NCBI GenBank assembly: GCA_964530115.1
Contig: CAZGYD010000155.1
Coordinates: 1 to 27,280, forward strand
Reading direction: 5' to 3'
Length of the DNA: 27,280 nt
Origin: Fen-999 sp964530115
GTDB taxonomy: Bacteria; Pseudomonadota; Gammaproteobacteria; Burkholderiales; Rhodocyclaceae
The position numbers and the translations under genes are program-made. Shown here piece by piece: positions 1-7,027 of the stretch. The notes beneath the pieces were generated by a model that had not been told where the DNA came from, made no database searches, and worked only from the letters and a program-made list of their open reading frames with translations. How positions within the stretch are numbered: position 1 is the first letter of the stretch; the number at the start of each line of letters is the position of its first letter.

Positions 1-34
1 CCCAGAGTTTGTCGTAGAGCGTCTTGCCGGCCAT
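1..34 (-). CDS. leuC: 3-isopropylmalate dehydratase large subunit, N-terminal fragment
   Basis: Only the first 11 codons are inside the window. They read MAGKTLYDKLW, which matches the conserved start of LeuC, the aconitase-family large subunit that isomerises isopropylmalate in leucine synthesis and also serves the citramalate route to isoleucine. An AGGAA-like ribosome site precedes the ATG. The gene runs off the left edge. A branched-chain amino acid role fits the nearby cimA. The call rests on a short peptide, but that peptide is characteristic. Confidence 0.7.
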   Translation of the reverse strand, partial: MAGKTLYDKLW

Positions 35-195
35 GGCGGTTCCTGCGAATCGAAAATGCGAAGGATAACCCAGCGCGGGCGCGCTTCGGCCGACTCGACA
101 CCGGCGTTTCATCCTTCGAAGCCGCGGCGGCCGGCGCGATCCTTTGCTAACCTGAGATCATCGGAAGTACCCGGACAAACGCAGGGAGAAAGGCC

Positions 196-597
196 ATGAG
201 AGACATCGTCTGGAGCAAGGTGCTGAGCATCGAGGTGGACGAGATCGATGAGGATCACCGCAAGCTCGTCGGCATCTTCAACACGCTGAATCAGGCCGTC
301 CGCGACAAGGAATCGGACGAGTATCTCGCCGCGGTTCTCGAGGAACTGATCAACTGCACCGTTTGGCACTTCAGCCACGAGGAGCGGCTGATGCTCAAGT
401 ACGGCTACCCGGACAGGGACGCGCACAAGGCCGAGCACCGCGACCTGATCGCCAGCGCCCGCGACCTCCAGGCCAAGCTCCTCGAGCCGGGCAAGCCCTT
501 CGCCGATGAGCACATCGAGTTCCTCGAGCGCTGGCTCACCGGCCACATCCTGACCACCGACATGCAGCTCGGTGCCTGGCTGGCGCAGAAGATGTGA
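196..597 (+). CDS. bacteriohemerythrin
   Basis: This 133-residue single-domain protein carries the full set of di-iron ligands of the hemerythrin family: H21 (in DEDH), H58 and E62 (in HFSHEE), H77, H81, H117 and D122. It has no signal peptide, so it should be cytoplasmic. Family members bind O2 reversibly and are proposed to sense, store or deliver oxygen, often in microaerobic bacteria. The ATG at 196 follows a GGAGAAAGG ribosome site. It diverges from leuC and converges on cimA, and nothing here points to a specific partner. Confidence 0.93.
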   Translation: MRDIVWSKVLSIEVDEIDEDHRKLVGIFNTLNQAVRDKESDEYLAAVLEELINCTVWHFSHEERLMLKYGYPDRDAHKAEHRDLIASARDLQAKLLEPGKPFADEHIEFLERWLTGHILTTDMQLGAWLAQKM

Positions 598-612
598 GCG
601 GAGCCGCCGGCC

Positions 613-666
613 GGCGTATTACCGCGGCTGAGTGTGCCGGCGGGCACAAGACGCCGCGCAGCGGCG
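613..666 (+). repeat. dispersed repeat, copy A: core plus two hairpins
   Basis: The core (613-633) matches the family consensus GTGTTACSACGGCTGAGT found elsewhere in the window. Two hairpins follow. The first pairs TGTGCC (633-638) with GGCACA (643-648). The second pairs CGCCGC (652-657) with GCGGCG (661-666) around the loop GCA. The copy lies between the convergent hemerythrin and cimA genes and might act as a bidirectional transcription stop, although no T-run follows. Confidence 0.7.
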
Positions 667-718
667 GCCCGGAGCGTAGCGAGGGATGGGGCCAAGCCCC
701 ACGGTTTCGGGCGGGGCC

Positions 719-2305
719 TTACGCCGCCGCCCGTTTCGTCTCCCGGTCGCGCAGCAGCTTGTATTCCATCGCATCGACCAGCGCCTGCCAGGATGCGTTG
801 ATGATGTCGGTGGAGACGCCGATGGTGGTCCAGCTGTCACGGCCGTCGGTGGATTCGACGAGCACGCGCACCCTCGCGGCGGAAGCCTTGTCGGAATCGA
901 GCACGCGCACCTTGTAGTCGGTGAGCCGGATTTCGCCGATGGCGGGGTAGAGCCGCTCGAGTGCCTTGCGCGCGGCGCGGTCGAGGGCGTTGACCGGGCC
1001 GTCGCCCTCCGCGACCGTCAGCACCTCCTGCTCGCCGACGCGGACCTTGATGATGCACGATGAATTGACGTCGTTCACGCACGGCTCGTTGACGATGACC
1101 TTGAACTCGACGAGCTCGAAGAAGGGCGTGTAGCGGCCGAGCATCTTGCGCACGACGAGTTCGAACGAGCTCTCGGCCGCCTCGAACTGGTAGCCCTCGT
1201 GCTCGAGTTCCTTGAGCCGGTCGACGATCCGGCGCGTCTCCGGCGAATCCTTCGACAGCGTCGGATCGATCGCGTTGATGCGCGCGAGGATGGTGCTGCG
1301 GCCGGCGACTTCCGACATCAGCACGCGGCGGCTGTTGCCGACCGATTCGGGATCGACGTGCTCGTAGGAGACCGGGTTCTTCACCACCGCGTCGATGTGC
1401 ATGCCGCCCTTGTGGGCGAAGGCGTGGCTGCCGACGTAGGGCGCCTTGTCGGAGAGCGGCATGTTGGCGATCTCGGCGACCGAGCGTGCCACCGAGGTCA
1501 GGTGGCGCAGCGATCCGGCGGGCACGCATTCATGGCCGAGCTTCAGTTGCAGGTTCGGGATGATCGAGCAGAGGTTGGCGTTGCCGCAGCGCTCGCCCAG
1601 GCCGTTGATCGTGCCCTGCACCTGGGTGGCGCCGGCCTGCACGGCGCGGATCGAGTTGGCCACCGCCATCTCGCTGTCGTTGTGGCAGTGGATGCCGATG
1701 GTCGCGCCGGGAAAGCGTTCGCACACGGTTCGGGTGATCCCGAAGATCTCGTCGGGGAAGCTGCCGCCGTTGGTGTCGCAGAGCACCAGGCTGTCGGCGC
1801 CGGCATCGAACGCCGCGGCGAGCGTCTTCAGCGCGTAGTCGGCGTTGTCCTTCCAGCCGTCGAAGAAATGCTCGGCGTCATAGACCACCTCCTTGCCGTG
1901 CCGCTTCAGGTAGCGCACGGTGTCGGCGATCATGGCGAGATTCTCGTCGAGCGTCGTGCGCAGGATCTCGAGCACCTGGTAGTCCCAGCTCTTGCCGAAG
2001 ATGGCCACGGCCTTCGTTCCGGCCTTGAGCAGCGACTGGACATTGGCGTCGTCGGCGACGCGGACGCCGACCTTGCGCGTCGCGCCGAAGGCGATCAGCC
2101 GCGCATGCTCGAGCTTCAGCGCCCCGGCACGGGCGAAGAACGCCATGTCCTTCGGGTTCGAGCCGGGATTGCCGGCCTCGATGTAGGCGACGCCGAGCGC
2201 GTCGAGCCGCTCGACGATCTTGAGCTTGTCATCGACCGAGTAGGAGATGCCCTGCGCCTGCGCGCCGTCGCGCAGCGTCGAGTCGTAGATGGAGATGCGG
2301 GCCAT
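719..2305 (-). CDS. cimA: citramalate synthase
   Basis: This 528-residue HMGL-like/DRE-TIM protein condenses pyruvate and acetyl-CoA to citramalate, the threonine-independent entry to isoleucine synthesis. The N-terminal TLRDGAQ motif, HCHND metal-site motif and GLGERCGNANL segment are intact. A C-terminal LeuA-type allosteric domain follows (about residues 400-520). Length and motifs fit the long citramalate synthase family rather than LeuA. The start chosen is ATG 2305, giving MARISIYDSTLRDG; an in-frame extension upstream to 2410 runs through repeat copy B and is unlikely to be coding. The ribosome site is weak. leuC lies beyond the hemerythrin on the same strand. Confidence 0.93.
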   Translation of the reverse strand: MARISIYDSTLRDGAQAQGISYSVDDKLKIVERLDALGVAYIEAGNPGSNPKDMAFFARAGALKLEHARLIAFGATRKVGVRVADDANVQSLLKAGTKAVAIFGKSWDYQVLEILRTTLDENLAMIADTVRYLKRHGKEVVYDAEHFFDGWKDNADYALKTLAAAFDAGADSLVLCDTNGGSFPDEIFGITRTVCERFPGATIGIHCHNDSEMAVANSIRAVQAGATQVQGTINGLGERCGNANLCSIIPNLQLKLGHECVPAGSLRHLTSVARSVAEIANMPLSDKAPYVGSHAFAHKGGMHIDAVVKNPVSYEHVDPESVGNSRRVLMSEVAGRSTILARINAIDPTLSKDSPETRRIVDRLKELEHEGYQFEAAESSFELVVRKMLGRYTPFFELVEFKVIVNEPCVNDVNSSCIIKVRVGEQEVLTVAEGDGPVNALDRAARKALERLYPAIGEIRLTDYKVRVLDSDKASAARVRVLVESTDGRDSWTTIGVSTDIINASWQALVDAMEYKLLRDRETKRAAA

Positions 2306-2382
2306 GGCGGAATCGTGTTGATGCGGTGCAACAGCGATTCTACAGGCTGGGCCGATCCTGCCCAAGCCGTTCCCATCCGGCT

Positions 2383-2405
2383 GGCGCATTACGACGGCTG
2401 AGTTT
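2383..2405 (+). repeat. dispersed repeat core, copy B
   Basis: This stretch matches the repeat core, with CATTACGACGGCTGAGTTT in place of TGTTACSACGGCTGAGTTT. It is oriented plus and lies just upstream of cimA's start. It lacks the downstream hairpins of copies A and C. AT-rich, foreign-looking sequence begins directly after it, so it marks the left edge of the inserted two-gene segment. Confidence 0.7.
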
Positions 2406-2435
2406 CGCACTCATTCGGTCGTGAATCGCTCGAAT

Positions 2436-2473
2436 GGAAATTTAAAAGGCATATGCCAAAAGGGTAAATTTCC
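2436..2473. promoter_or_regulatory. nested palindrome upstream of the phase-variable gene
   Basis: Outer arms GGAAATTTA (2436-2444) and TAAATTTCC (2465-2473) are a perfect 9-bp inverted repeat. They enclose a second perfect 10-bp palindrome, GGCATATGCC (2448-2457). The element sits about 50 bases before the first start codon of the next gene, in the most AT-rich part of the window. It looks like an operator for a dimeric regulator or a cruciform, but no factor can be named. Confidence 0.65.
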
Positions 2474-2505
2474 GACTTGCTGACGAAAGTTCAGGCCCCT
2501 AGCCC

Positions 2506-2513
2506 AAGAGGAG
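2506..2513 (+). promoter_or_regulatory. ribosome binding site positioned for ATG 2522
   Basis: AAGAGGAG is a near-ideal Shine-Dalgarno sequence. It is 8 bases before ATG 2522, which is good spacing, but has no spacing at all to TTG 2514. It therefore argues that ATG 2522 is the native start, although as read here that ATG is out of frame with the downstream protein. Confidence 0.7.
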
Positions 2514-3296
2514 TTGCTCTCATGTTCGCTAGACTTATTCCTTCCTTCCTTCCTTCCTTCCTTCCTTCCTACCTTCCTTCCTTCCTTCCTTGTGCCCGTA
2601 TTGCTGATCGGCCTGATATCGGCTGCCTCGGCGCAGGCGATCAAGCCACGCATGGGCGGAGGGGGTCTGTCGAGCCCTCGATCCTTTGTTCTGGATCCGA
2701 TTGTCGAACAGCCTGGTGATGTCGTCGGTCGTGACCTCGATATTCCGCTCGCGGGCAGCCTCGGTCACGTCGGACTGTGGGACGGCTATGGCGTCATCGA
2801 AGTACTCGACGAAGGCAGAAACGCCATCCGTGTGAACAGTCTTGACAATTTCAAGACACGGACCCGATATTGGGGCGCTGCTTTCCCCAAAATTCCCACC
2901 TTTACCGTGTATAACTGTTTCGATGTCGAGTGTCGAAACCTGAGTCCGCGTCCAATTGGGCAAGTGCAGGGGTACCCTGCGCGCAAGGCGATTGCGGAAT
3001 GGGCAAAGGTGCAAGCGAGAATCGGCGCGTCATATACTCGGTTCCCGATCTTCAGACCCGCCTATCCGGCGGAAGGTTGGGCGCCCATGAGGCCAGGCGA
3101 GTACCGCTGTGACACCTTCGTGCTGGCGGCTTATCTCTCCACCACGCATCTGCTCAACAATCTCCAGTGGCGATACGCCGGATACGAAGTTCCGGATCCA
3201 GTCTGGTATCAACGGCTGAATGGCCTGTTGAACCGCATGAATAACGGGACTCTGACACCCGCAGTTCTGTTCGCTTCCGTCAAGAGTTGGCAGTGA
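2514..3296 (+). CDS. predicted secreted permuted papain-fold (NlpC/P60-like) protein, phase-variable leader
   Basis: The open frame runs from TTG 2514 (260 codons). The leader holds a PSFL-repeat segment encoded by the TTCC tract, then a hydrophobic stretch ending ASAQA, which resembles a signal-peptidase site, so export is likely. In the mature part GHVGLWDG places a histidine at residue 85 and YRCDTF places a cysteine at 199. This His-before-Cys order is typical of the circularly permuted NlpC/P60 (YiiX/YaeF-like) group, many of which are amidases or peptidases. Substrate is unknown. The better-placed ATG 2522 reads a different frame that stops by 2719. Losing one TTCC unit, or gaining two, would join it to this frame and give a leader starting MFAR. 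The gene overlaps the next one by 4 bases. The fold call is from motifs only. Confidence 0.6.
   Translation: MLSCSLDLFLPSFLPSFLPTFLPSFLVPVLLIGLISAASAQAIKPRMGGGGLSSPRSFVLDPIVEQPGDVVGRDLDIPLAGSLGHVGLWDGYGVIEVLDEGRNAIRVNSLDNFKTRTRYWGAAFPKIPTFTVYNCFDVECRNLSPRPIGQVQGYPARKAIAEWAKVQARIGASYTRFPIFRPAYPAEGWAPMRPGEYRCDTFVLAAYLSTTHLLNNLQWRYAGYEVPDPVWYQRLNGLLNRMNNGTLTPAVLFASVKSWQ
2538..2591 (+). repeat. TTCC tetranucleotide microsatellite, 13.5 units
   Basis: Fifty-four bases of TTCC units with one interruption, a T-to-A change at 2571. The tract is inside the signal-peptide coding region. Because the unit is 4 bases and codons are 3, every reading frame encodes the same Pro-Ser-Phe-Leu cycle, so the leader stays hydrophobic while unit-number changes switch the downstream frame. 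This is the classic design of a slipped-strand contingency locus. Confidence 0.95.
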
Positions 3297-4429
3297 CATC
3301 CCGGCTCACTTTCGCGATCGTTGCCCTGGTCGGAGCCGTTCTCGTCGCCATGCTTGCGGTGGGCCGGGGCGGCGACGCGGGTATCGCAACAGCCTCACCG
3401 CCGATGGCCGCGGAAAGCGCGGGTCAAGGGGCGCTTCCACCTGCCTCGACGCGGGTCGCGGATTCGGCGGCGCAGACAATGCGTCCCCCGCCCAAATCGA
3501 AAGGCAGAACTCTGCTCGACCTCTACAAGGAAAAACATGCCGGTCGCGGCGACGAAGGATGGCTGGCGATAGACGCAGTCTATTTCGCCGGGCTGGAGCC
3601 GACGCGCGAGAACCTGAACGAAATTCTGAATCTTCTGAAGAGACGGGACATTACCGCCAATGAAAGGGCCACCCTCGCGCGAATGCTTTCTCGCTTTTTC
3701 CACTCGCAAAGCGACAGCCTGGGCGCGAACGAGGTTGTCCTGCGCACGCTTGAAGCGCTGGCGACGACACCAGGAAACGGGCAGGCGGGGACCACCGCCG
3801 CCATCGAGTATTCGAGGATGGGTTATCAGCCGGAAACTTCGGCGATCCTCTCGAAGGCCAGGGAACTCGGATATCTCGATGACGATGCTTACCATGGCGA
3901 GCTTGCCCATCTGCTGCGCTATTCGCCGGCCGACGTACAGCGGCGGTTCGTCGAGCGTATCGACGCGAGCGGCAGTGAGTATGCCCTCGATATCCTAGCG
4001 TCGGGATGTGTCCATCCGGCTCAGTTGTCTGACTATCCGCCGGAAACCCTCGCAGCCATCAAGTCGGCTCTTGCCCGGCATCCGCCGAAGCCGCTGCCGG
4101 AGGGGGCCTATGGATTGATGTGGGCCATCGGAGCTTCCGACTGGCTGCAAGCCATGGCGCTGCTGACCAGTTCCGGAAGTGAGGCGAAGTACGATGCGTT
4201 TGTGCTCGACGTTCTCAACCATCCGAAAACCGACCCGCGACAAGTCATTGCCTTTCTGGACAGATACGGCGAAGCGCTGATGACTCGCATGGGGCGGGAC
4301 GGCCGTCTGGCCGCCGCCCTGCAGCGCATCGAAGCGTATTCGGAAGAACATCCTGAAAACGTCACCATGCGGAACGCCGTTGCCGAGATCCAGGCCAACT
4401 TCCCCCGCCACTCCGCAGCGCCCCGGTAG
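3293..4429 (+). CDS. unrecognised membrane-anchored protein, partner of the upstream gene
   Basis: About 378 residues. I do not recognise the family. The N-terminus has one hydrophobic segment (about residues 5-25), then a low-complexity Ala/Ser/Pro linker to about residue 70, then a largely alpha-helical domain reminiscent of helical-repeat scaffolds. It is probably anchored in the inner membrane with the bulk in the periplasm. GTG 3293 is preferred because it overlaps the previous stop (GTGA), which suggests translational coupling; TTG 3287 is an alternative. Coupling means the frame state of the upstream leader may also affect this gene. GC is lower than in the flanking operons. Confidence 0.7.
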   Translation: MTSRLTFAIVALVGAVLVAMLAVGRGGDAGIATASPPMAAESAGQGALPPASTRVADSAAQTMRPPPKSKGRTLLDLYKEKHAGRGDEGWLAIDAVYFAGLEPTRENLNEILNLLKRRDITANERATLARMLSRFFHSQSDSLGANEVVLRTLEALATTPGNGQAGTTAAIEYSRMGYQPETSAILSKARELGYLDDDAYHGELAHLLRYSPADVQRRFVERIDASGSEYALDILASGCVHPAQLSDYPPETLAAIKSALARHPPKPLPEGAYGLMWAIGASDWLQAMALLTSSGSEAKYDAFVLDVLNHPKTDPRQVIAFLDRYGEALMTRMGRDGRLAAALQRIEAYSEEHPENVTMRNAVAEIQANFPRHSAAPR

Positions 4430-4459
4430 AGTCGGTCCCCGGCCGTTCCCGTTGCGGCC

Positions 4460-4513
4460 GGCGTGTCACGACGGCTGACCAGCCCGAAGGGTGCAGGACG
4501 CCACGCAGTGGCG
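4460..4513 (+). repeat. dispersed repeat, copy C: core plus hairpins
   Basis: The core (4460-4478, GTGTCACGACGGCTGA) is followed at the same spacing as in copy A by GACGCC and a hairpin pairing CGCCAC (4499-4504) with GTGGCG (4508-4513) around GCA. In copy A the same stem is CGCCGC/GCGGCG, so one G-C pair has become A-T on both sides. The copy lies between the two-gene insert and mlaE, in the same direction as copy B. Confidence 0.75.
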
Positions 4514-4605
4514 TTTCCGAATGAATGGCGCGAAGCCCGCCAGTTTGGCTGGAGCGCGCCTCGGTGGCATGATGCCGGAGACGCCTCCGTGGCGAACCCG
4601 CTATC

Positions 4606-5391
4606 ATGTCGCCCTGCCCGGACCGGATTCGCATGCAGCACGCCTTTGGTCATCGCCCATCGACGCTTCTCGCCGCCCCGCGCGGCTGGCTTGCGCGCGA
4701 GTGGCGGGTGCTGCGCTTCGGCGCGCTGGCCGTCGTCGCGACGCTCTCGCCGCGCCTGTGGCACCGCGCCACGCGCCGGGAAGCCGCGCAATTCCTCTGC
4801 GCCGCCGCCTGGCGCACGCTGCCGGGCTATCTGCTGCTCACGGCCCTGGTGACCGCGGTGCTCACGCGCGTCGTCGTGGTCACCGCGGCGAGCTATGGCC
4901 TCTCGCATCTCGCGCTCGAGGCGGTCGTGCGCGTCTTCGTCATGGAACTGTTGCCGCTCGCCACGGCGCTCTTCGTCGCCACGCGCTCGGGGCTCGACGC
5001 CGCGGCGATGCTCGCGCGCGCGCGCGCGGAGGCTGCGCCATTGAACAGGATCGCTGCGCTCGTCGCCGCCAACGGGCTCGCGGTGGTTGCGCTCTTCGTC
5101 ATCAGCGGCGCCGCCGCGCTGGTGACGGCCTATCTCACGGCGCACGGCCCCAGTCCCTGGGGCCTGGCCGCCTTCACGCGCATGGTCGGCCAGGTCTTCG
5201 ATCCGGTCACAGCGCAGATCCTCGCGCTCAAGGTCGCCCTGTTCGCCGCTGCGGTCGCGGTCGCGCCGACCTCCGTGACCATCGATGCGCCGCGGCGCGA
5301 CGTCGCGCTCGGCGAGATGCGCGTCATGGCCCGCGCGCTGCTCCTGATCCTTCTCGTCGAGGCGGCCGCGCTCGCGCTGCGGCAGATATGA
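4606..5391 (+). CDS. mlaE: MlaE-family ABC transporter permease
   Basis: A multi-pass membrane protein of up to 261 residues with the layout of MlaE permeases: an amphipathic N-terminal region then about five hydrophobic segments. These permeases work with an MCE protein (MlaD type) and an MlaF ATPase to move phospholipids or other lipids between inner and outer membranes. The next gene is an MCE protein, overlapping by ATGA, which supports the call. ATG 4606 is taken as start; ATG 4633 (MQHAFG) is equally plausible. No ATPase gene precedes it, although mlaF commonly does in this operon type. Confidence 0.8.
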   Translation: MSPCPDRIRMQHAFGHRPSTLLAAPRGWLAREWRVLRFGALAVVATLSPRLWHRATRREAAQFLCAAAWRTLPGYLLLTALVTAVLTRVVVVTAASYGLSHLALEAVVRVFVMELLPLATALFVATRSGLDAAAMLARARAEAAPLNRIAALVAANGLAVVALFVISGAAALVTAYLTAHGPSPWGLAAFTRMVGQVFDPVTAQILALKVALFAAAVAVAPTSVTIDAPRRDVALGEMRVMARALLLILLVEAAALALRQI

Positions 5392-6326
5392 GCGCCACGG
5401 AACCGCCCTCCGACCGCGCCGCGGTACCCCACGCCGAGGCCAAGGCGCTGGCGTTGATTATTCTCGTGGCCCTGGTGCTCGTGGCCTTCGTCGTCTGGGT
5501 CATGGCCGCGCGCGGCGTCTTCGAGAAGATGCAGCACCTCGTCCTCGTCGCCGAGAACGCCGAAGGCGTCGCCGTCGGCACCGAGCTGAGCTTCTCGGGC
5601 TTTCCGATCGGCCGCGTTTCGCGCCTCGAACTCGGCGCCGAGGGCAAGGCGCGCCTCCATGTCGAGGTGCCGGTCAGGGACGCGCACTGGCTGCGCGTCT
5701 CGTCGGTGTTCACGCTCGAGCGCGGGCCGGTCGGCGGCGCCAGGCTGCGCGCCTTCACCGGCGTGCTCGACGATCCGCCGCTGCCCGACGGGGCCGAGCG
5801 CGAGGTACTGATCGGCGACGCCTCGGCCGGCATTCCGAGGCTCGTGTCGACGGTCCATCAGCTCGCCGAAAACATCGAGCGCATCACCGCCGCCGACTCG
5901 GCGCTCGCCGCGAGCCTCGAGAACCTGCGCGCGATCACGGCCTCGATGTCCGGCAAACAGGGCGCGCTGCCGGGCCTCGTGGGCGAGAAGGGCGCGAAGC
6001 AGTTCGTCGAGGCCGTCGGGCGCGCCAACCGGCTGATCGGCCAGGCCGACGCGCGGCTCTTCGCCGACGACGGCCTCGCGGCGGAAGCGAAGGGCGCGGT
6101 CGCCGAGGTGCGCGCGCTGCTCACCGAAGCGCGCGGCAGCCTGCAGAAGGCCGATGCCGTGCTCGGCGAGGCGCGCACCATCGCGGTCAATGCCCGCGCG
6201 GCGACCGAGGACCTCGACCTGCTGCGCGCCGAGCTCGACGCCACCCTGCGCAAGGTCTCGGGCCTCGTCGACGAGGTCAACCGCAAATGGCCGTTCGCGC
6301 GCGAGCGCGAGCTCAAGCTGCCGTGA
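5388..6326 (+). CDS. mlaD: MlaD-like MCE-domain protein
   Basis: 312 residues. One N-terminal transmembrane helix (about residues 22-43) is followed by a single MCE domain (about 50-130; note GVAVGTELSFSGFPIGRV, the typical MCE core) and a long helical, probably coiled-coil C-terminal part rich in Ala, Leu and Glu. MCE proteins form periplasmic hexamers that bind or tunnel lipids from the permease complex. Start ATG 5388 overlaps the mlaE stop, and its own stop overlaps the lipoprotein start, so the three genes are one operon. Confidence 0.88.
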   Translation: MSATEPPSDRAAVPHAEAKALALIILVALVLVAFVVWVMAARGVFEKMQHLVLVAENAEGVAVGTELSFSGFPIGRVSRLELGAEGKARLHVEVPVRDAHWLRVSSVFTLERGPVGGARLRAFTGVLDDPPLPDGAEREVLIGDASAGIPRLVSTVHQLAENIERITAADSALAASLENLRAITASMSGKQGALPGLVGEKGAKQFVEAVGRANRLIGQADARLFADDGLAAEAKGAVAEVRALLTEARGSLQKADAVLGEARTIAVNARAATEDLDLLRAELDATLRKVSGLVDEVNRKWPFARERELKLP

Positions 6327-6964
6327 TGCGGGCCATCCTCGTCGCGCTGGTGATGGCCGGGATCGCCGGCTGTGCGGGCACGGCGCCGCCGGCCTGGCAG
6401 GCACGCGTGCAGGGCGCGCTCGAGGCGCACGTCGCCGCGGCGCTCGCCGGCCGCGACAAGGCCGCCGCGCAGGAGCTCGCGCTTGCCCGCCGCGAGGTCG
6501 CGCGCACGGGCGACGCGGCGCAGATGGCGCGCGTCGAGCTCACGGCCTGCGCGGTGCGTTTCGCCAGCCTCGCGCAGACCGGCTGCCCGGACTTCGTGCC
6601 GCTTGCGCGCGATGCCGACGCCGCGGCCAACGCCTACGCCGACTACCTCGCGGGCAAAGAGGCCGATCCGGCGCTCTTGCCGCCCGCGCAGGCGCGTGCC
6701 TGGCGCGCCGCCGACCCGGTCGCGGCGCTGCGGGAGATCGAGGATCCATTCTCGCGGCTCGTCGCTGCGGCGCGGCTCTTCCGGGCCGGGCGGCTGCCGC
6801 CCGTGGGCATCGAACTGGCGATCGACACGGCCTCGGCGCAGGGCTGGGCGCGGCCGCTGGTCGCCTGGCTCGGCGTCGACCGCGATCGGCGCGCTCAGGC
6901 CGGCGACGCCGAAGGCGCGGCGGCACGCAGCCGCGCGATCGAGCGCGTGCTCGGCGGCAGGTGA
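6326..6964 (+). CDS. predicted lipoprotein of the Mla-like operon
   Basis: 212 residues with a short lipoprotein signal ending in a lipobox-like IAGC (Cys16). The rest is Ala/Arg-rich and mostly helical, with two further cysteines (about residues 72 and 84). It occupies the slot where Mla/Pqi-type operons often carry an auxiliary lipoprotein, but I do not recognise the usual auxiliary domain. ATG 6326 shares its A with the mlaD stop (TGATG), so it is translationally coupled. A role in the outer-membrane end of lipid transport is inferred from position only. Confidence 0.7.
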   Translation: MRAILVALVMAGIAGCAGTAPPAWQARVQGALEAHVAAALAGRDKAAAQELALARREVARTGDAAQMARVELTACAVRFASLAQTGCPDFVPLARDADAAANAYADYLAGKEADPALLPPAQARAWRAADPVAALREIEDPFSRLVAAARLFRAGRLPPVGIELAIDTASAQGWARPLVAWLGVDRDRRAQAGDAEGAAARSRAIERVLGGR

Positions 6965-6971
6965 CGGGCAC

Positions 6972-7027
6972 TAGGGCCTGTTCTCATTCATCCGGCGCCA
7001 CCGTCGCATGAATGAGAACAGGCCCTA
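6972..7027. repeat. perfect 20-bp inverted repeat between convergent genes
   Basis: The left arm TAGGGCCTGTTCTCATTCAT (6972-6991) is exactly complementary to the right arm (7008-7027), with a 16-base loop. It lies between the lipoprotein and menD, and its right arm contains the menD stop codon (complement of CTA, 7025-7027). It may be a bidirectional terminator, though no T-run follows, or a small mobile-element remnant. Confidence 0.8.

Noticed and set aside
1199..2401. A 400-codon plus-strand open frame opposite cimA
   Set aside because: cimA on the other strand carries all expected motifs; the antisense product is compositionally biased.
2535..3014. Minus-strand frame ending in repeated Lys-Glu-Gly-Arg
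   Set aside because: The repeats come only from the complement of the TTCC tract; the frame has no good ribosome site and opposes a gene with family motifs.
3293..3316. Possible further copy of the dispersed repeat at the start of the second insert gene
   Set aside because: Only about 17 of 24 positions match, and the sequence reads naturally as the start of a signal-anchor segment.
5013..5028. Alternating CG tract, possible Z-DNA
   Set aside because: It encodes an ordinary Ala/Arg stretch of MlaE in a GC-rich genome; nothing suggests a separate role.
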